Source: Pseudoalteromonas luteoviolacea NCIMB 1944
Lineage (GTDB): Bacteria > Pseudomonadota > Gammaproteobacteria > Enterobacterales > Alteromonadaceae
Direction: 5' to 3'
Length of the DNA stretch: 60,054 nt
Assembly: GCF_001625565.1 (NCBI RefSeq)
Contig: NZ_AUXS01000045.1
Coordinates: 1 to 60,054 of the forward strand
The position numbers and the translations under genes are program-made. The notes below the pieces were generated by a model that was not told the origin of the DNA, searched no databases, and was given only the letters and a program-made list of their open reading frames with translations. This document shows positions 44,397 through 52,696 of this stretch, piece after piece (within the stretch, counting starts at the first letter, position 1; every line of letters starts with the position of its first letter).

Positions 44397-45164
44397 ATGA
44401 AAGTCATACAAGTTGAGTGCGTCAGTAAAACCTACCAGTACTTTAAAAAGCCACAGGGTTTTTCTGCCTCACTGAAACAGCTATTCCATCGAGAAGTTGA
44501 ATACAAAGAAGCGATAAAAGATATGTCGTTTGACATTGAACGTGGACAGGTGGTCGCTGTTGTTGGCGAGAATGGGGCTGGGAAAACCACGACCATGAAG
44601 ATGCTGTCAGGTATCTTACATCCAACACGCGGTCATATAAAAATATTCGGTAGTACGCCCTGTGCGCAAACCGCTACTTTCAAAAAGCGCTGTTCTTTTT
44701 TAACTGGTCAAAGTTACCAACTTTGGCCTGATTTACCTGCTATCGATAGTTTCAATCTGTGTCAGTGTATTTATGAGATCCCATTACCCATATATCGGCA
44801 GAGGTTGTCCTATTTGACTGAGTTTTTTCGAGTTTCACACTTGCTTGATATTCAGGTGCGTCGCCTGTCTGGGGCTGAGCGCTTGAAAATGGAATTAATT
44901 GCAGCGCTATTACATGGTCCGGATCTGCTATTTTTGGATGAACTCACTTTGGGGCTCGATTATTTATCTCAACGTGAAGTCATGCGTTGTCTAAAGCAGT
45001 TGGCTAAAGAAGATAAATTAACTGTATTGGTATCAAGTGACACTGTGGATGATATCTCGACATTGTGTGAAAGGGTACTGGTGATCAAAGATGGACGATT
45101 GATATACGACAATGATATTGAGCTGGCAAAACAGGTGTTAGAACATGCCATTGAAGTCGCTTGA
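44397..45164 (+). CDS. Orphan ABC transporter ATPase (COG4586-like) with altered catalytic motifs
   Basis: The 255-residue ATPase resembles the ABC-2-type exporters of the COG4586 group: Walker A GENGAGKT at 57-64, a Q-loop region GQSYQLWPDLPAIDSF, Walker B LLFLDE at 177-182. But the signature is LSGAE (157-161) rather than LSLGQ, the D-loop reads DELTLGLD instead of DEPT, and the switch His is replaced by D215 (SSDTVDD; family consensus TSHYMDD). No permease gene is adjacent. ATP binding may persist, but hydrolysis is doubtful. GGAGG is 7 bases before ATG 44397. Confidence 0.85.
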   Translation: MKVIQVECVSKTYQYFKKPQGFSASLKQLFHREVEYKEAIKDMSFDIERGQVVAVVGENGAGKTTTMKMLSGILHPTRGHIKIFGSTPCAQTATFKKRCSFLTGQSYQLWPDLPAIDSFNLCQCIYEIPLPIYRQRLSYLTEFFRVSHLLDIQVRRLSGAERLKMELIAALLHGPDLLFLDELTLGLDYLSQREVMRCLKQLAKEDKLTVLVSSDTVDDISTLCERVLVIKDGRLIYDNDIELAKQVLEHAIEVA

Positions 45165-45195
45165 GCTAAATTCCTAGCGAAAGCAGGTGTATAAA

Positions 45196-45285
45196 ATGAA
45201 TAAAAGTCATGTTGACAGTGATGCTTTATACATTAAATCATCTGCAATATACGACAGACTCCTATTTAAAAAAAACAGATTTTAG
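45196..45285 (+). CDS. Possible 29-residue ORF before a terminator
   Basis: ATG 45196, 8 bases after AGGTG, opens a 29-codon frame (starting MNKSHVDSDALY and ending LLFKKNRF) whose stop lies 6 bp before an intrinsic terminator. It is 31 bp after the orphan ATPase gene, where the permease of such a pair would start, but it does not resemble one. It may be a remnant, or a small protein. Confidence 0.25.
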   Translation: MNKSHVDSDALYIKSSAIYDRLLFKKNRF

Positions 45286-45291
45286 TCTCCA

Positions 45292-45314
45292 CCACGCTAC
45301 TGGCGTGGCTTTTT
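45292..45314 (+). terminator. Intrinsic terminator
   Basis: CCACGC 45292-45297 pairs with GCGTGG 45303-45308, followed by CTTTTT. It ends the transcript of the ATPase gene, and of the small ORF if real. Confidence 0.8.
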
Positions 45315-45459
45315 GGCTACCACACGAGTTGAGCGTGAGTTTTAAATTATCTTGCTGAGAATTTCTGAATTTTCATTAATAAAACGGTGTCTTTTTAAAC
45401 GGTTTACATCTTAGTAATTTACTTGGCCCCCTATGATACTTGCTGAGAGAGTTTAAGGT

Positions 45460-45687
45460 TCAAAAAGCGCGGCGCAAACCAATTTTTTCAGACATATCTT
45501 TTACTCGTGAGTTGAAATCTTTGACGTGAACGAATGTAGTAATATAGGCACTAGTATGTATTTTTTACCCAGTGTACTGATTGTACCGCTGTCGTAAGTG
45601 CCATTGTGTTGAATCATATACACCCATCCGCTTTTTCAAACTGGCTATATAGTGCCCATAGCGTCGAGCATTTTTTGCTGTTGTCAT
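45460..45687 (-). pseudogene. Possible decayed small gene, one internal stop
   Basis: On the minus strand ATG 45687 opens a 40-codon frame, MTTAKNARRYGHYIASLKKR, ending in QRYNQYTG and TAA (45567-45565). Beyond that stop the same frame continues for 34 codons, with FVHVKDFNSRVKDMSEKIG, which looks coding, to TGA 45462-45460. AAGGA lies about 12 bases before the ATG. The composition is basic and protein-like. It may be a real 40-residue protein or a pseudogene with a nonsense change. The rest of 45315-45821 holds nothing clear. Confidence 0.35.
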
Positions 45688-45821
45688 TTACTAAATTATT
45701 CCTTGTACTATGAATGTTTCGAAATTGAAACAGCTTCATAAAAGCTCTAGATTGAGTTGTTTTAGCTAATTTTTAACCAATTAGATGTTTTAATGATAAA
45801 TGAAGAAGCAGGATCGGATAT

Positions 45822-48485
45822 ATGCATGTAAATAAAAGAGCATTAACGGATCGTATTTTGGCTGTGCTACTGCCAACCATGGTAATGGTTAGCCCTGTGT
45901 GGGCTAATACAGGCCTAGAGAACATTAATCAACAACAGCTTAACCAACTTGCCGATACGCTAGATGTGAAATATCGTCTATTGAGTAACATGCCGGAGCA
46001 ATGCCCCAGGTCAAATGCCGAATTTTGCTACCACGCGCAAATTGAGATAACGAGCCCCGTTACAGCGAATGTGAATGGCTGGAAAATTCTGTACAGCCAA
46101 GTCTATCCTGCAACCCACAGTGAAAGTAAGCAACTGACCCTAAGCCATTTTAATGGTGACCTTAATCATATTGCACCCAGTAGTAACTTCACAGGGTTCA
46201 AAGCAGGTAAGAGTCAAGTGATTGAATTTTGGGTTGCCAGCTCACTATTGAATGAAGGTGAGTTGATGCCCAACTATATTCTAACTGCGCAAGGGTTGCT
46301 GCCAAAAGTCATCAAAAGCACGCAATCGTACATTGAGTCAGATACGGGTTTAGAGATAAAGCCATATGCGGCTGTTAGTGCAAAGAACAGTGTTATGCAA
46401 TCTCACCCAGATGACCATTATGCAAAATATACATCCGCCGCCCTGTTTGATAAATATGATGTTAAGGGTTATGCGCTTGATTCTGTACAGCACGCTATCG
46501 TTCCTACCCCAGAAGCTATAGAAGTGTTTAAAAGAGATACGCCGCTTAGTTTGAGTAAAGGGATTAAGTTGCATTTAACCGGACTGGAATATGGCGATAT
46601 TGCAGCAGCTTTACAGCGGTTAGATTCATTAGGTGTAAAACAAACTCACAATGGTATTGCCGTGTCTATCACGGTAAGCGGAAAGCCACAAGGCCATGCC
46701 GGTGCTTACCAGCTGAGTACCCGAAAAGGCAAAATACAAATTAACGCTCAGGACAGTGCGGGCGCATTTTATGGGTTACAGTCTGTTGCAAGTCTTTTAT
46801 CGCTGGATACAATGCAAGTCGCAGCAGTAAAGGTTGAGGATAAACCCCGGTATGGTTATCGTGGTTTGCACTTGGATGTCGCACGTAACTTTCGTTCAAA
46901 AGAGTTTGTATTGAGGTTACTCAGTAAAATGTCAGCATACAAACTCAATAAATTGCACTTTCATTTGGCTGATGATGAGGGTTGGCGCATAGAAATTCCT
47001 GATCTACCTGAATTGACAGCGCTATCATCAAATAGATGCATTGATTTAGATGATAAACACTGTTTGCAGCCACAATTGGGCTCGGCCATAAATACAGGAA
47101 GAGATGGTTACTATTCTGTTGCTGATTACCAAGAGATTTTAAATTTTGCCAAGCAACATCACATCGAAATCATTCCTTCTTTGGATATGCCTGGTCATTC
47201 GCGTGCAGCGGTAAAGGCGATGGAGAAACGCTTTTATACGCTGACGAAAGAGGGCAAACATGATGCCGCTCGCCAGTATTTAGTGAGTGATCCACAGGAC
47301 GTTACAGAGTATCGCTCCATACAGCATTACAATGACAACACGTTAAATGTGTGTATGGAGTCAACCTATGCATTTGTTGATAAGGTGATTACAGAAGTAG
47401 CGAACCAGCACAAAAAAGCGGGATCTCCCCTCAATATCTACCATATTGGCGCAGATGAAACGGCTGGTGCATGGGTTGAATCTCCAGCCTGTAAGCAGTT
47501 CATTGCGGATAAATCTAACGATGTACATGAGGTGGAAGAGCTTACTGGCTATTTCATTGAACGTGTTGCCGCAATGATTGCTGCACAAGGTATTGAAGTG
47601 GCGGGGTGGAATGATGGTCTATCAGAAACTAGACAAGACAAAATGCCACATAAGGTGGCCTCGTATGTATGGGCGACGCTGCCACAAAATGCGCACAAGG
47701 TAGTGAGTGCACACGCCAGACGCGGTTGGGACATTATATTGGCAACACCCGATGTGACCTATTTAGATTTTCCATATGAATTAGATCCGAAAGAAAGCGG
47801 CTATAAGTGGGGAGCAAGAAGGACTAACAGCCAAACAATTTTTGAATTTATGCCAGATAATCTACCTGCTAATGCGGAAGTTAAAAAAGACACCATTGGT
47901 AGGCACTACGTTGCGGATGATCGTACACAAGTTGACAAGCATGGCAAGTTTACACATCAACCACTCCCTGAAGGTTTTAGAGTAACTGGCATTCAAGGGC
48001 ATCTTTGGTCGGAAGTTATCCGCAAAGACCATTTAGCGGAGTACATGTTGTTTCCCCGCTTGTTGGCATTGGCAGAGAAAGCATGGCACAGAGCCGCGTG
48101 GGAAGTGCCTTACAATTACGCAGGTGAGAAGTATGACCACACGACTGGTTTCCTAACTGCGCAAATGCGCAAGCAAAGGGATCTGCAGTGGCAAGACTTC
48201 ATTCATGCCGTCGGACACAAAGAGTTGGAGAAATTTGACCGACTAGGGGTGTTTTATCGTATTCCAAATGTTGTCAGCAAAGTGATCGACAGTAGGCTAC
48301 ATGCTTCAACGATTATTCCTGGGCTACCTATTCAGTATCGTTTGAATAGCGGCAAGTGGCAGGAGTATGTTGAGCCATTGCAATTAACGTCGGATGCTGA
48401 AGTGGAATTGAGAGCGCTCTCCCCTGATAGAAGACGACCAGGTAGAATCGAGTTGGCCGATTTAACAGGGAAAGCTCGCCTTTAA
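45822..48485 (+). CDS. Beta-N-acetylhexosaminidase, GH20 (chitobiase type)
   Basis: The 887-residue enzyme has a signal peptide (cleavage near VWA/N), an N-terminal carbohydrate-binding CHB_HEX domain (about 40-180), a GH20b domain (about 210-345), the GH20 barrel (about 350-760) with HFHLADDEGWR and the catalytic pair D545-E546 in HIGADE, and a short C-terminal domain. It splits GlcNAc from chitobiose and chitin oligosaccharides in the periplasm, with the substrate acetamido group as nucleophile. Its place near a NodB deacetylase gene fits chitin use. Confidence 0.94.
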   Translation: MHVNKRALTDRILAVLLPTMVMVSPVWANTGLENINQQQLNQLADTLDVKYRLLSNMPEQCPRSNAEFCYHAQIEITSPVTANVNGWKILYSQVYPATHSESKQLTLSHFNGDLNHIAPSSNFTGFKAGKSQVIEFWVASSLLNEGELMPNYILTAQGLLPKVIKSTQSYIESDTGLEIKPYAAVSAKNSVMQSHPDDHYAKYTSAALFDKYDVKGYALDSVQHAIVPTPEAIEVFKRDTPLSLSKGIKLHLTGLEYGDIAAALQRLDSLGVKQTHNGIAVSITVSGKPQGHAGAYQLSTRKGKIQINAQDSAGAFYGLQSVASLLSLDTMQVAAVKVEDKPRYGYRGLHLDVARNFRSKEFVLRLLSKMSAYKLNKLHFHLADDEGWRIEIPDLPELTALSSNRCIDLDDKHCLQPQLGSAINTGRDGYYSVADYQEILNFAKQHHIEIIPSLDMPGHSRAAVKAMEKRFYTLTKEGKHDAARQYLVSDPQDVTEYRSIQHYNDNTLNVCMESTYAFVDKVITEVANQHKKAGSPLNIYHIGADETAGAWVESPACKQFIADKSNDVHEVEELTGYFIERVAAMIAAQGIEVAGWNDGLSETRQDKMPHKVASYVWATLPQNAHKVVSAHARRGWDIILATPDVTYLDFPYELDPKESGYKWGARRTNSQTIFEFMPDNLPANAEVKKDTIGRHYVADDRTQVDKHGKFTHQPLPEGFRVTGIQGHLWSEVIRKDHLAEYMLFPRLLALAEKAWHRAAWEVPYNYAGEKYDHTTGFLTAQMRKQRDLQWQDFIHAVGHKELEKFDRLGVFYRIPNVVSKVIDSRLHASTIIPGLPIQYRLNSGKWQEYVEPLQLTSDAEVELRALSPDRRRPGRIELADLTGKARL

Positions 48486-48553
48486 AAAAGTGAGAAGTAA
48501 CAAACACACTTGCTTTACGTTATAGCCATAGAGATTTGTGTGAGTAGACGATA

Positions 48554-48772
48554 ATGAATTGCCGCCAAGTTTTAGGTGTAAATATACATTTATTAAATGC
48601 AGGTTGGATAAGTCAAGCTAGCTTTGACTTCTCCAACTGGCGGCATCTTGACTTACTGCAACAGTTGACGACCCCACTTGAATATTATGATCGAAAGTAC
48701 ACTGTTATTGTGCCTTTTGATTTGGATTCTAGCTTGAGTATTTGCAAACAGCGCTTAGCCAAGGTGTTCTGA
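48554..48772 (+). CDS. Hypothetical 72-residue protein
   Basis: I do not recognise it. It begins MNCRQVLGVNIHLLNAGWIS and contains hydrophobic-aromatic residues without a signal peptide or clear membrane span; the end, YTVIVPFDLDSSLS followed by a basic tail, looks like part of a fold. It lies 68 bp after GH20 and its stop is one base from the next start, so the two small genes are coupled. It might be the N-terminal part of a protein broken from the following frame. Confidence 0.55.
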   Translation: MNCRQVLGVNIHLLNAGWISQASFDFSNWRHLDLLQQLTTPLEYYDRKYTVIVPFDLDSSLSICKQRLAKVF

Positions 48773-48773
48773 G

Positions 48774-49334
48774 ATGAAGTTGGATGCACTATATTCACAA
48801 GACGACCTCTTTACGCATCAACCCAGAGGGTTAGATAAAAGTGTGTCAAGGTCTGCAGGTGTCATTGAAGTAACCTGTGTGTGTGCGATAAAAAATATGG
48901 CTGAGCTGCACAGCGTGCTAAGAGTATTAGAAATGCAGTCCCTTAAGCCTGTTGAGTTAGTGATATGCCATTCTCCTGAGCTATGCATCGAAGCATATCA
49001 AAAAACTACGTTTGATGTACGCCTGTTGCCAACTAGATTGACACTCAGCTTGGCTGAACGTACTTCAGAGCGGCTTGCGTTGGCAGTTAATTGTGATTAT
49101 GTGGTTATTTGGCCGGTGCTTAATACTTGGGTATCAAAAGCATGGATACGCTCCCAGATTACCTATTTAAGAGAGAAGCTTTTGGACGCTGCTGTGCTAT
49201 CTCTTGATACTGCTGAGGACGATTATTGCCCGCTGGGTAAGGGATTGTGTTGTACAAAAGAGTTCTTTTTAGCTAAACACCAAGCAAGCAGTAAAAAGCT
49301 TGGCTTTCAAGTTTCAACCAGAAAAAGCGAGTAA
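48774..49334 (+). CDS. Glycosyltransferase-like (GT-A fold) small protein, motif-deficient
   Basis: The 186-residue protein looks like the first half of a family 2 glycosyltransferase: the strand-helix start VTCVCAIKNMAELHSVLRVL with MQSLKPVELVICHSPE, then a CDYVVIWPVLNTWVSKAWIR stretch matching the usual DYV-DDD-W-L-Q region. The Asp triad (DxD) that binds metal and nucleotide-sugar is replaced by PVLNTW, so the catalytic site is absent. It could be a non-catalytic GT-A relative or a decayed enzyme. It is coupled to the 72-residue gene before it. Confidence 0.55.
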   Translation: MKLDALYSQDDLFTHQPRGLDKSVSRSAGVIEVTCVCAIKNMAELHSVLRVLEMQSLKPVELVICHSPELCIEAYQKTTFDVRLLPTRLTLSLAERTSERLALAVNCDYVVIWPVLNTWVSKAWIRSQITYLREKLLDAAVLSLDTAEDDYCPLGKGLCCTKEFFLAKHQASSKKLGFQVSTRKSE

Positions 49335-49601
49335 CCAAAACAGACAGGTGAATTGGCTAGATAGTCTGACCCACTTGTTTAGACAGGGATCAGAGAAGTA
49401 GAAAGCAAGCTTAAAGCAGAGTATTGGGTTGTGAGATAGTGCTGCTTTTATTGATTCTTAAATCTATAAAAGCCATTAAATCAGAGGTTTGTAATTAATA
49501 AATAGAAAATAAGATTACCTTCATTGTTTCATCATGGCGGATAAAAGGTGTGATACGCACACTGCATGGTGAGCGACTTTAAACGAAAAAATGGAGATGG
49601 T

Positions 49602-50429
49602 ATGGGCTCATTTAACACATTTAGTAAACTAGTGGCGGTAACCTTATTAACTTTATCCAATAATGGTTTTGCAAACGCAGGAAAGGCTTCTGAGCAAACA
49701 GGCTTTAGCTATCCGAACGGTGCTCGTTATGCGATTTCATTGAGCTTCGACGATGCACGCAGTAGTCAGGTGGACGTTGGCCTTCCCATACTCGATAGAC
49801 ACGGTGTTAAAGGTACTTTTTATATCAATCCGCAATTTGCGAAGGAGCGGTTAGCGGGTTGGAAAGCGGCTGTGAAGAATGGTCATGAGCTAGGCAACCA
49901 TACTAGCTCTCACCTTTGCACTGGTAACTTTGCATGGCTTAGAAAAGACAACTTAGGGTTGGAGCAGGTAGACCTTGCTTGGTTAAGGCGAGACATAGAG
50001 TCGACAACTCAATTTATGAAGCAACAGCTGAACGTCTCACCGAAGTCATTTGCTTACCCTTGTGGCAATACATTTGTTGGTAGAGGTATCGAGGTTCAAA
50101 GTTATGTGCCCTTAGTTGCTGAGTTATTTAAAACAGGCCGAACTTGGCTTGATGAGACAGGTAATAACCCCACCTACACAGACTTTGCCCAGCTTGCTGG
50201 TAATCGCATGGATGGCATGAGCTTTGTTGAAATAAAAGAAATGCTCAATCTGCTTAAAGAAGACAACAAGTGGATTATTTTGGCAGGTCATGACGTCGGT
50301 GAAAAAGGCATGTATACGGTAGATAAAGAAGCGCTCAATGCACTCATTGTGTATTTAAAGGACCCAAAAAATGGTTATTGGCTCGCTACGGTAGACGAAG
50401 TAGCAACGTACATTGAAAAGCATAAGTAA
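49602..50429 (+). CDS. Polysaccharide deacetylase (NodB homology) family protein
   Basis: About 275 residues with a signal peptide (to about residue 26, FANA/G). NodB motifs are SFDDA (D50, D51), NHTSSH (H100, H104), FAYPCG, and GHDVG near the C-terminus; these form the Zn site and catalytic base for removing acetyl groups from GlcNAc-type sugars. The longer frame starts at 49566; GGAG at 49593-49596 selects ATG 49602. It is the last gene before the ribosomal operon and may process chitin oligosaccharides with the GH20 enzyme. Confidence 0.88.
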   Translation: MGSFNTFSKLVAVTLLTLSNNGFANAGKASEQTGFSYPNGARYAISLSFDDARSSQVDVGLPILDRHGVKGTFYINPQFAKERLAGWKAAVKNGHELGNHTSSHLCTGNFAWLRKDNLGLEQVDLAWLRRDIESTTQFMKQQLNVSPKSFAYPCGNTFVGRGIEVQSYVPLVAELFKTGRTWLDETGNNPTYTDFAQLAGNRMDGMSFVEIKEMLNLLKEDNKWIILAGHDVGEKGMYTVDKEALNALIVYLKDPKNGYWLATVDEVATYIEKHK

Positions 50430-50496
50430 ACTTTTTTAGGTTGTTTTTTGAACTGTAACAAAGGTTTAAAATTTACTCTATAGACTTGTTTTCCAT

Positions 50497-50528
50497 TTCA
50501 CCGCCCTCATATGTATATGGGCGGTGAA
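50497..50528. other. Strong hairpin between the deacetylase gene and the spc operon
   Basis: TTCACCGCCC 50497-50506 pairs with GGGCGGTGAA 50519-50528, with CATAT/ATATG inside. No T-run follows on either strand. It is probably the 3' end of the deacetylase transcript. Confidence 0.55.
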
Positions 50529-50588
50529 GGCAGACAGAGCAAATTGATAAATTAATTAAAAATTGAACTATCTTTGCCTGAACTTTGC

Positions 50589-50605
50589 TGTTACAATTCC
50601 CCGCC
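50589..50605 (+). promoter_or_regulatory. Probable spc operon promoter, extended -10
   Basis: TG at 50589-50590, one base, then TACAAT at 50592-50597 gives an extended -10, followed by CCCCGCC, the G/C-rich discriminator common at stringently controlled ribosomal promoters. No good -35 is visible at 16-18 bases. The leader to rplN would be about 100 bases. Confidence 0.45.
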
Positions 50606-50705
50606 CTTGAAAGACGAAAGCCTCGTTTTTTGAGTGGAATTTAATCTAAATGCTTAGCTTTTATACAAATTCTAGGTAAATGTTAACTACACCGGAGCAT
50701 AGACA

Positions 50706-51074
50706 ATGATCCAAATGCAAACTCAGCTGGACGTTGCTGATAACAGCGGCGCTCGCAAAGTGCAGTGTATTAAAGTCCTTGGTGGTTCGCACCGTCGCTA
50801 CGCGCGTGTTGGTGACATCATTAAAGTTTCTGTTAAAGAAGCTATTCCTCGCGGCAAAGTGAAGAAAGGTGATGTTAAAAACGCAGTAGTAGTGCGTACT
50901 AAGAAAGGCGTTCGTCGTCCAGACGGCTCTTTAATCCGTTTCGATAGCAATGCGGCTGTTATCTTAAATGATAGTCATCAGCCTATTGGTACTCGTATCT
51001 TCGGCCCTGTGACGCGTGAACTACGTAACGACAAGTTCATGAAAATCGTTTCACTAGCACCAGAAGTACTATAA
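50706..51074 (+). CDS. rplN: 50S ribosomal protein L14
   Basis: The 122-residue protein starts MIQMQTQLDVADNSGARKVQ, the universal L14 opening, and has full length. It binds 23S rRNA and contacts the 30S subunit. It is the first gene of the spc operon here, preceded by an unrelated gene rather than by rpsQ of the S10 operon. Confidence 0.99.
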   Translation: MIQMQTQLDVADNSGARKVQCIKVLGGSHRRYARVGDIIKVSVKEAIPRGKVKKGDVKNAVVVRTKKGVRRPDGSLIRFDSNAAVILNDSHQPIGTRIFGPVTRELRNDKFMKIVSLAPEVL

Positions 51075-51084
51075 GGAGTCGATC

Positions 51085-51399
51085 ATGGCAGCAAAAATCC
51101 GTCGTGATGACGAAGTAATCGTACTAGCCGGTAAAGACAAAGGTAAGCGCGGTAAAGTGCTTTCAGTTGTAACTGAAACTGGTCGTGTATTTGTTGAAGG
51201 CGTAAATATCATCAAGAAACACCAGAAGCCTGTACCACAACTACAGCAAGCTGGCGGTATTGTTGAGAAAGAAGCGTCTGTCGACGTATCAAATGTAGCG
51301 ATTTTCAATGCCGAAACTGGCAAAGCAGATCGTGTTGGTTTTAGATTTGAAGACGGTAAAAAAGTCCGTTTCTTCAAGTCTACTGGCAAAACTATTTAA
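51085..51399 (+). CDS. rplX: 50S ribosomal protein L24
   Basis: A 104-residue protein with the KOW motif EVIVLAGKDKGKRGKVL, which starts 50S assembly by binding 23S rRNA domain I. AGGAG precedes its ATG, 10 bp after rplN. Confidence 0.99.
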   Translation: MAAKIRRDDEVIVLAGKDKGKRGKVLSVVTETGRVFVEGVNIIKKHQKPVPQLQQAGGIVEKEASVDVSNVAIFNAETGKADRVGFRFEDGKKVRFFKSTGKTI

Positions 51400-51413
51400 T
51401 AGTTGGAGTAGAC
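51378..51413 (+). promoter_or_regulatory. Nested hairpin at the rplE ribosome site, possible S8 control element
   Basis: GTCTACT 51378-51384 pairs with AGTAGAC 51407-51413, and AACTA 51390-51394 with TAGTT 51400-51404 inside. The stem includes the GGAG of rplE and ends one base before its ATG. In E. coli, S8 represses the spc operon at the start of rplE; this element lies in the same place, but S8 binding is inferred. Confidence 0.45.
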
Positions 51414-51414
51414 G

Positions 51415-51954
51415 ATGGCGAAACTGCATGAAGTGTACAAAGACAAAGTAGTAAAAGAACTTTTTGAAAAGTTCGGTTACAGCTCTGTCATGCAAGTCCC
51501 TCAGATCGAGAAGATCACACTTAACATGGGTGTGGGCGAAGCCCTAGCTGACAAGAAAATTCTAGAAAATGCAGTAGCAGATCTAGAAGCAATCTCTGGT
51601 CAGAAACCTCTAGTGACTAAAGCACGCAAATCAGTTGCTGGCTTTAAGATCCGTGAAGGTTACCCAATTGGCTGTAAAGTAACCCTACGCGGTGAGCGTA
51701 TGTGGGATTTCCTTGAGCGTTTAGTCTCAATCGCGATGCCACGTATTCGTGACTTCCGCGGTGTTAGCGCAAAGTCTTTTGACGGTCGCGGTAACTACTC
51801 TATGGGCGTACGTGAGCAAATCATCTTCCCAGAAATCGATTATGATAAAGTAGACCGCGTTCGCGGTATGGATATCACAATCACTACTTCTGCGAAAACA
51901 GATGATGAAGGCCGTGCGTTATTAGAAGCGTTCAACTTCCCATTCAAAAAGTAA
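51415..51954 (+). CDS. rplE: 50S ribosomal protein L5
   Basis: The 179-residue protein (MAKLHEVYKDKVVKELFEKF opening, GMDITITTSAKTDDE near the end) binds 5S rRNA and tRNA. Length is as in E. coli. Its ribosome site lies inside the nested hairpin described separately. Confidence 0.99.
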   Translation: MAKLHEVYKDKVVKELFEKFGYSSVMQVPQIEKITLNMGVGEALADKKILENAVADLEAISGQKPLVTKARKSVAGFKIREGYPIGCKVTLRGERMWDFLERLVSIAMPRIRDFRGVSAKSFDGRGNYSMGVREQIIFPEIDYDKVDRVRGMDITITTSAKTDDEGRALLEAFNFPFKK

Positions 51955-51964
51955 GGGTAGGGTT

Positions 51965-52270
51965 ATGGCAAAGAATTCAATGAAAGCGCGTGACGTAAAA
52001 CGTGCTAAATTAGTTGCACAGTACGCAGAAAAGCGTGCTGCACTTAAAGCTATCATCAGCGATGTTAAAACATCTGATGATGAGCGTTGGGACGCGGTAT
52101 TAAAGCTTCAGTCTTTACCGCGTGATTCTAGCCCTTCACGTCAACGTAATCGTTGTAACATTACGGGCCGCCCACATGGTTACCTTCGCAAGTTCGGCTT
52201 AAGCCGTATTAAAGTTCGCGAAGCAGCTATGCGCGGTGAAATTCCTGGCCTTAAAAAGGCTTCTTGGTAA
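51965..52270 (+). CDS. rpsN: 30S ribosomal protein S14 (zinc-free type)
   Basis: A 101-residue S14 of the long, Cys-pair-lacking type (RQRNRCNITGRPHGYLRKFG). It belongs to the 3' head of the 30S subunit. It follows rplE by 10 bp. Confidence 0.99.
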   Translation: MAKNSMKARDVKRAKLVAQYAEKRAALKAIISDVKTSDDERWDAVLKLQSLPRDSSPSRQRNRCNITGRPHGYLRKFGLSRIKVREAAMRGEIPGLKKASW

Positions 52271-52290
52271 TAGAATCACGGGAGTAAGAC

Positions 52291-52683
52291 ATGAGCTTGC
52301 AAGATCCAATCGCGGATTTGTTTACACGCATCCGTAACGGTCAGTCTGCGAAGAAGGTATCAGTAACGATGCCAACTTCAAAGCTGAAAGTAGCTGTTGC
52401 TGACGTACTGAAAAACGAAGGTTTCATCACTGGTTATTCAGTATCAGGCGACGTAAAAGCAGAATTGACAATCGAACTTAAGTACTTCGAAGGCAAAGCT
52501 GTTATCGAAAGCATCCAGCGTGTTAGCCGCCCTGGTCTACGTATCTATAAGAGACGTGACGAATTACCTAAGGTAATGGGTGGTCTAGGTATCGCTATCG
52601 TATCAACTTCTAAAGGCCTGATGACAGACCGCGCTGCGCGTACCGCTGGTGTTGGTGGTGAAATCATTGGCTTTGTAGCTTAA
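52291..52683 (+). CDS. rpsH: 30S ribosomal protein S8
   Basis: The 130-residue protein starts MSLQDPIADLFTRIRNGQSA and contains RPGLRIYKR and the STSKGLMTDRAAR end of S8. It binds 16S helix 21 and, in relatives, represses the spc operon translationally. Confidence 0.99.
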   Translation: MSLQDPIADLFTRIRNGQSAKKVSVTMPTSKLKVAVADVLKNEGFITGYSVSGDVKAELTIELKYFEGKAVIESIQRVSRPGLRIYKRRDELPKVMGGLGIAIVSTSKGLMTDRAARTAGVGGEIIGFVA

Positions 52684-52696
52684 TCGGAGGGGAACT

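Noticed and set aside
44397..50429. A defence or secretion island between the AsmA-family gene and the spc operon
   Set aside because: The genes are an orphan ATPase, a chitobiase, a deacetylase and small unknowns; no nuclease, toxin-antitoxin pair or secretion component is seen.
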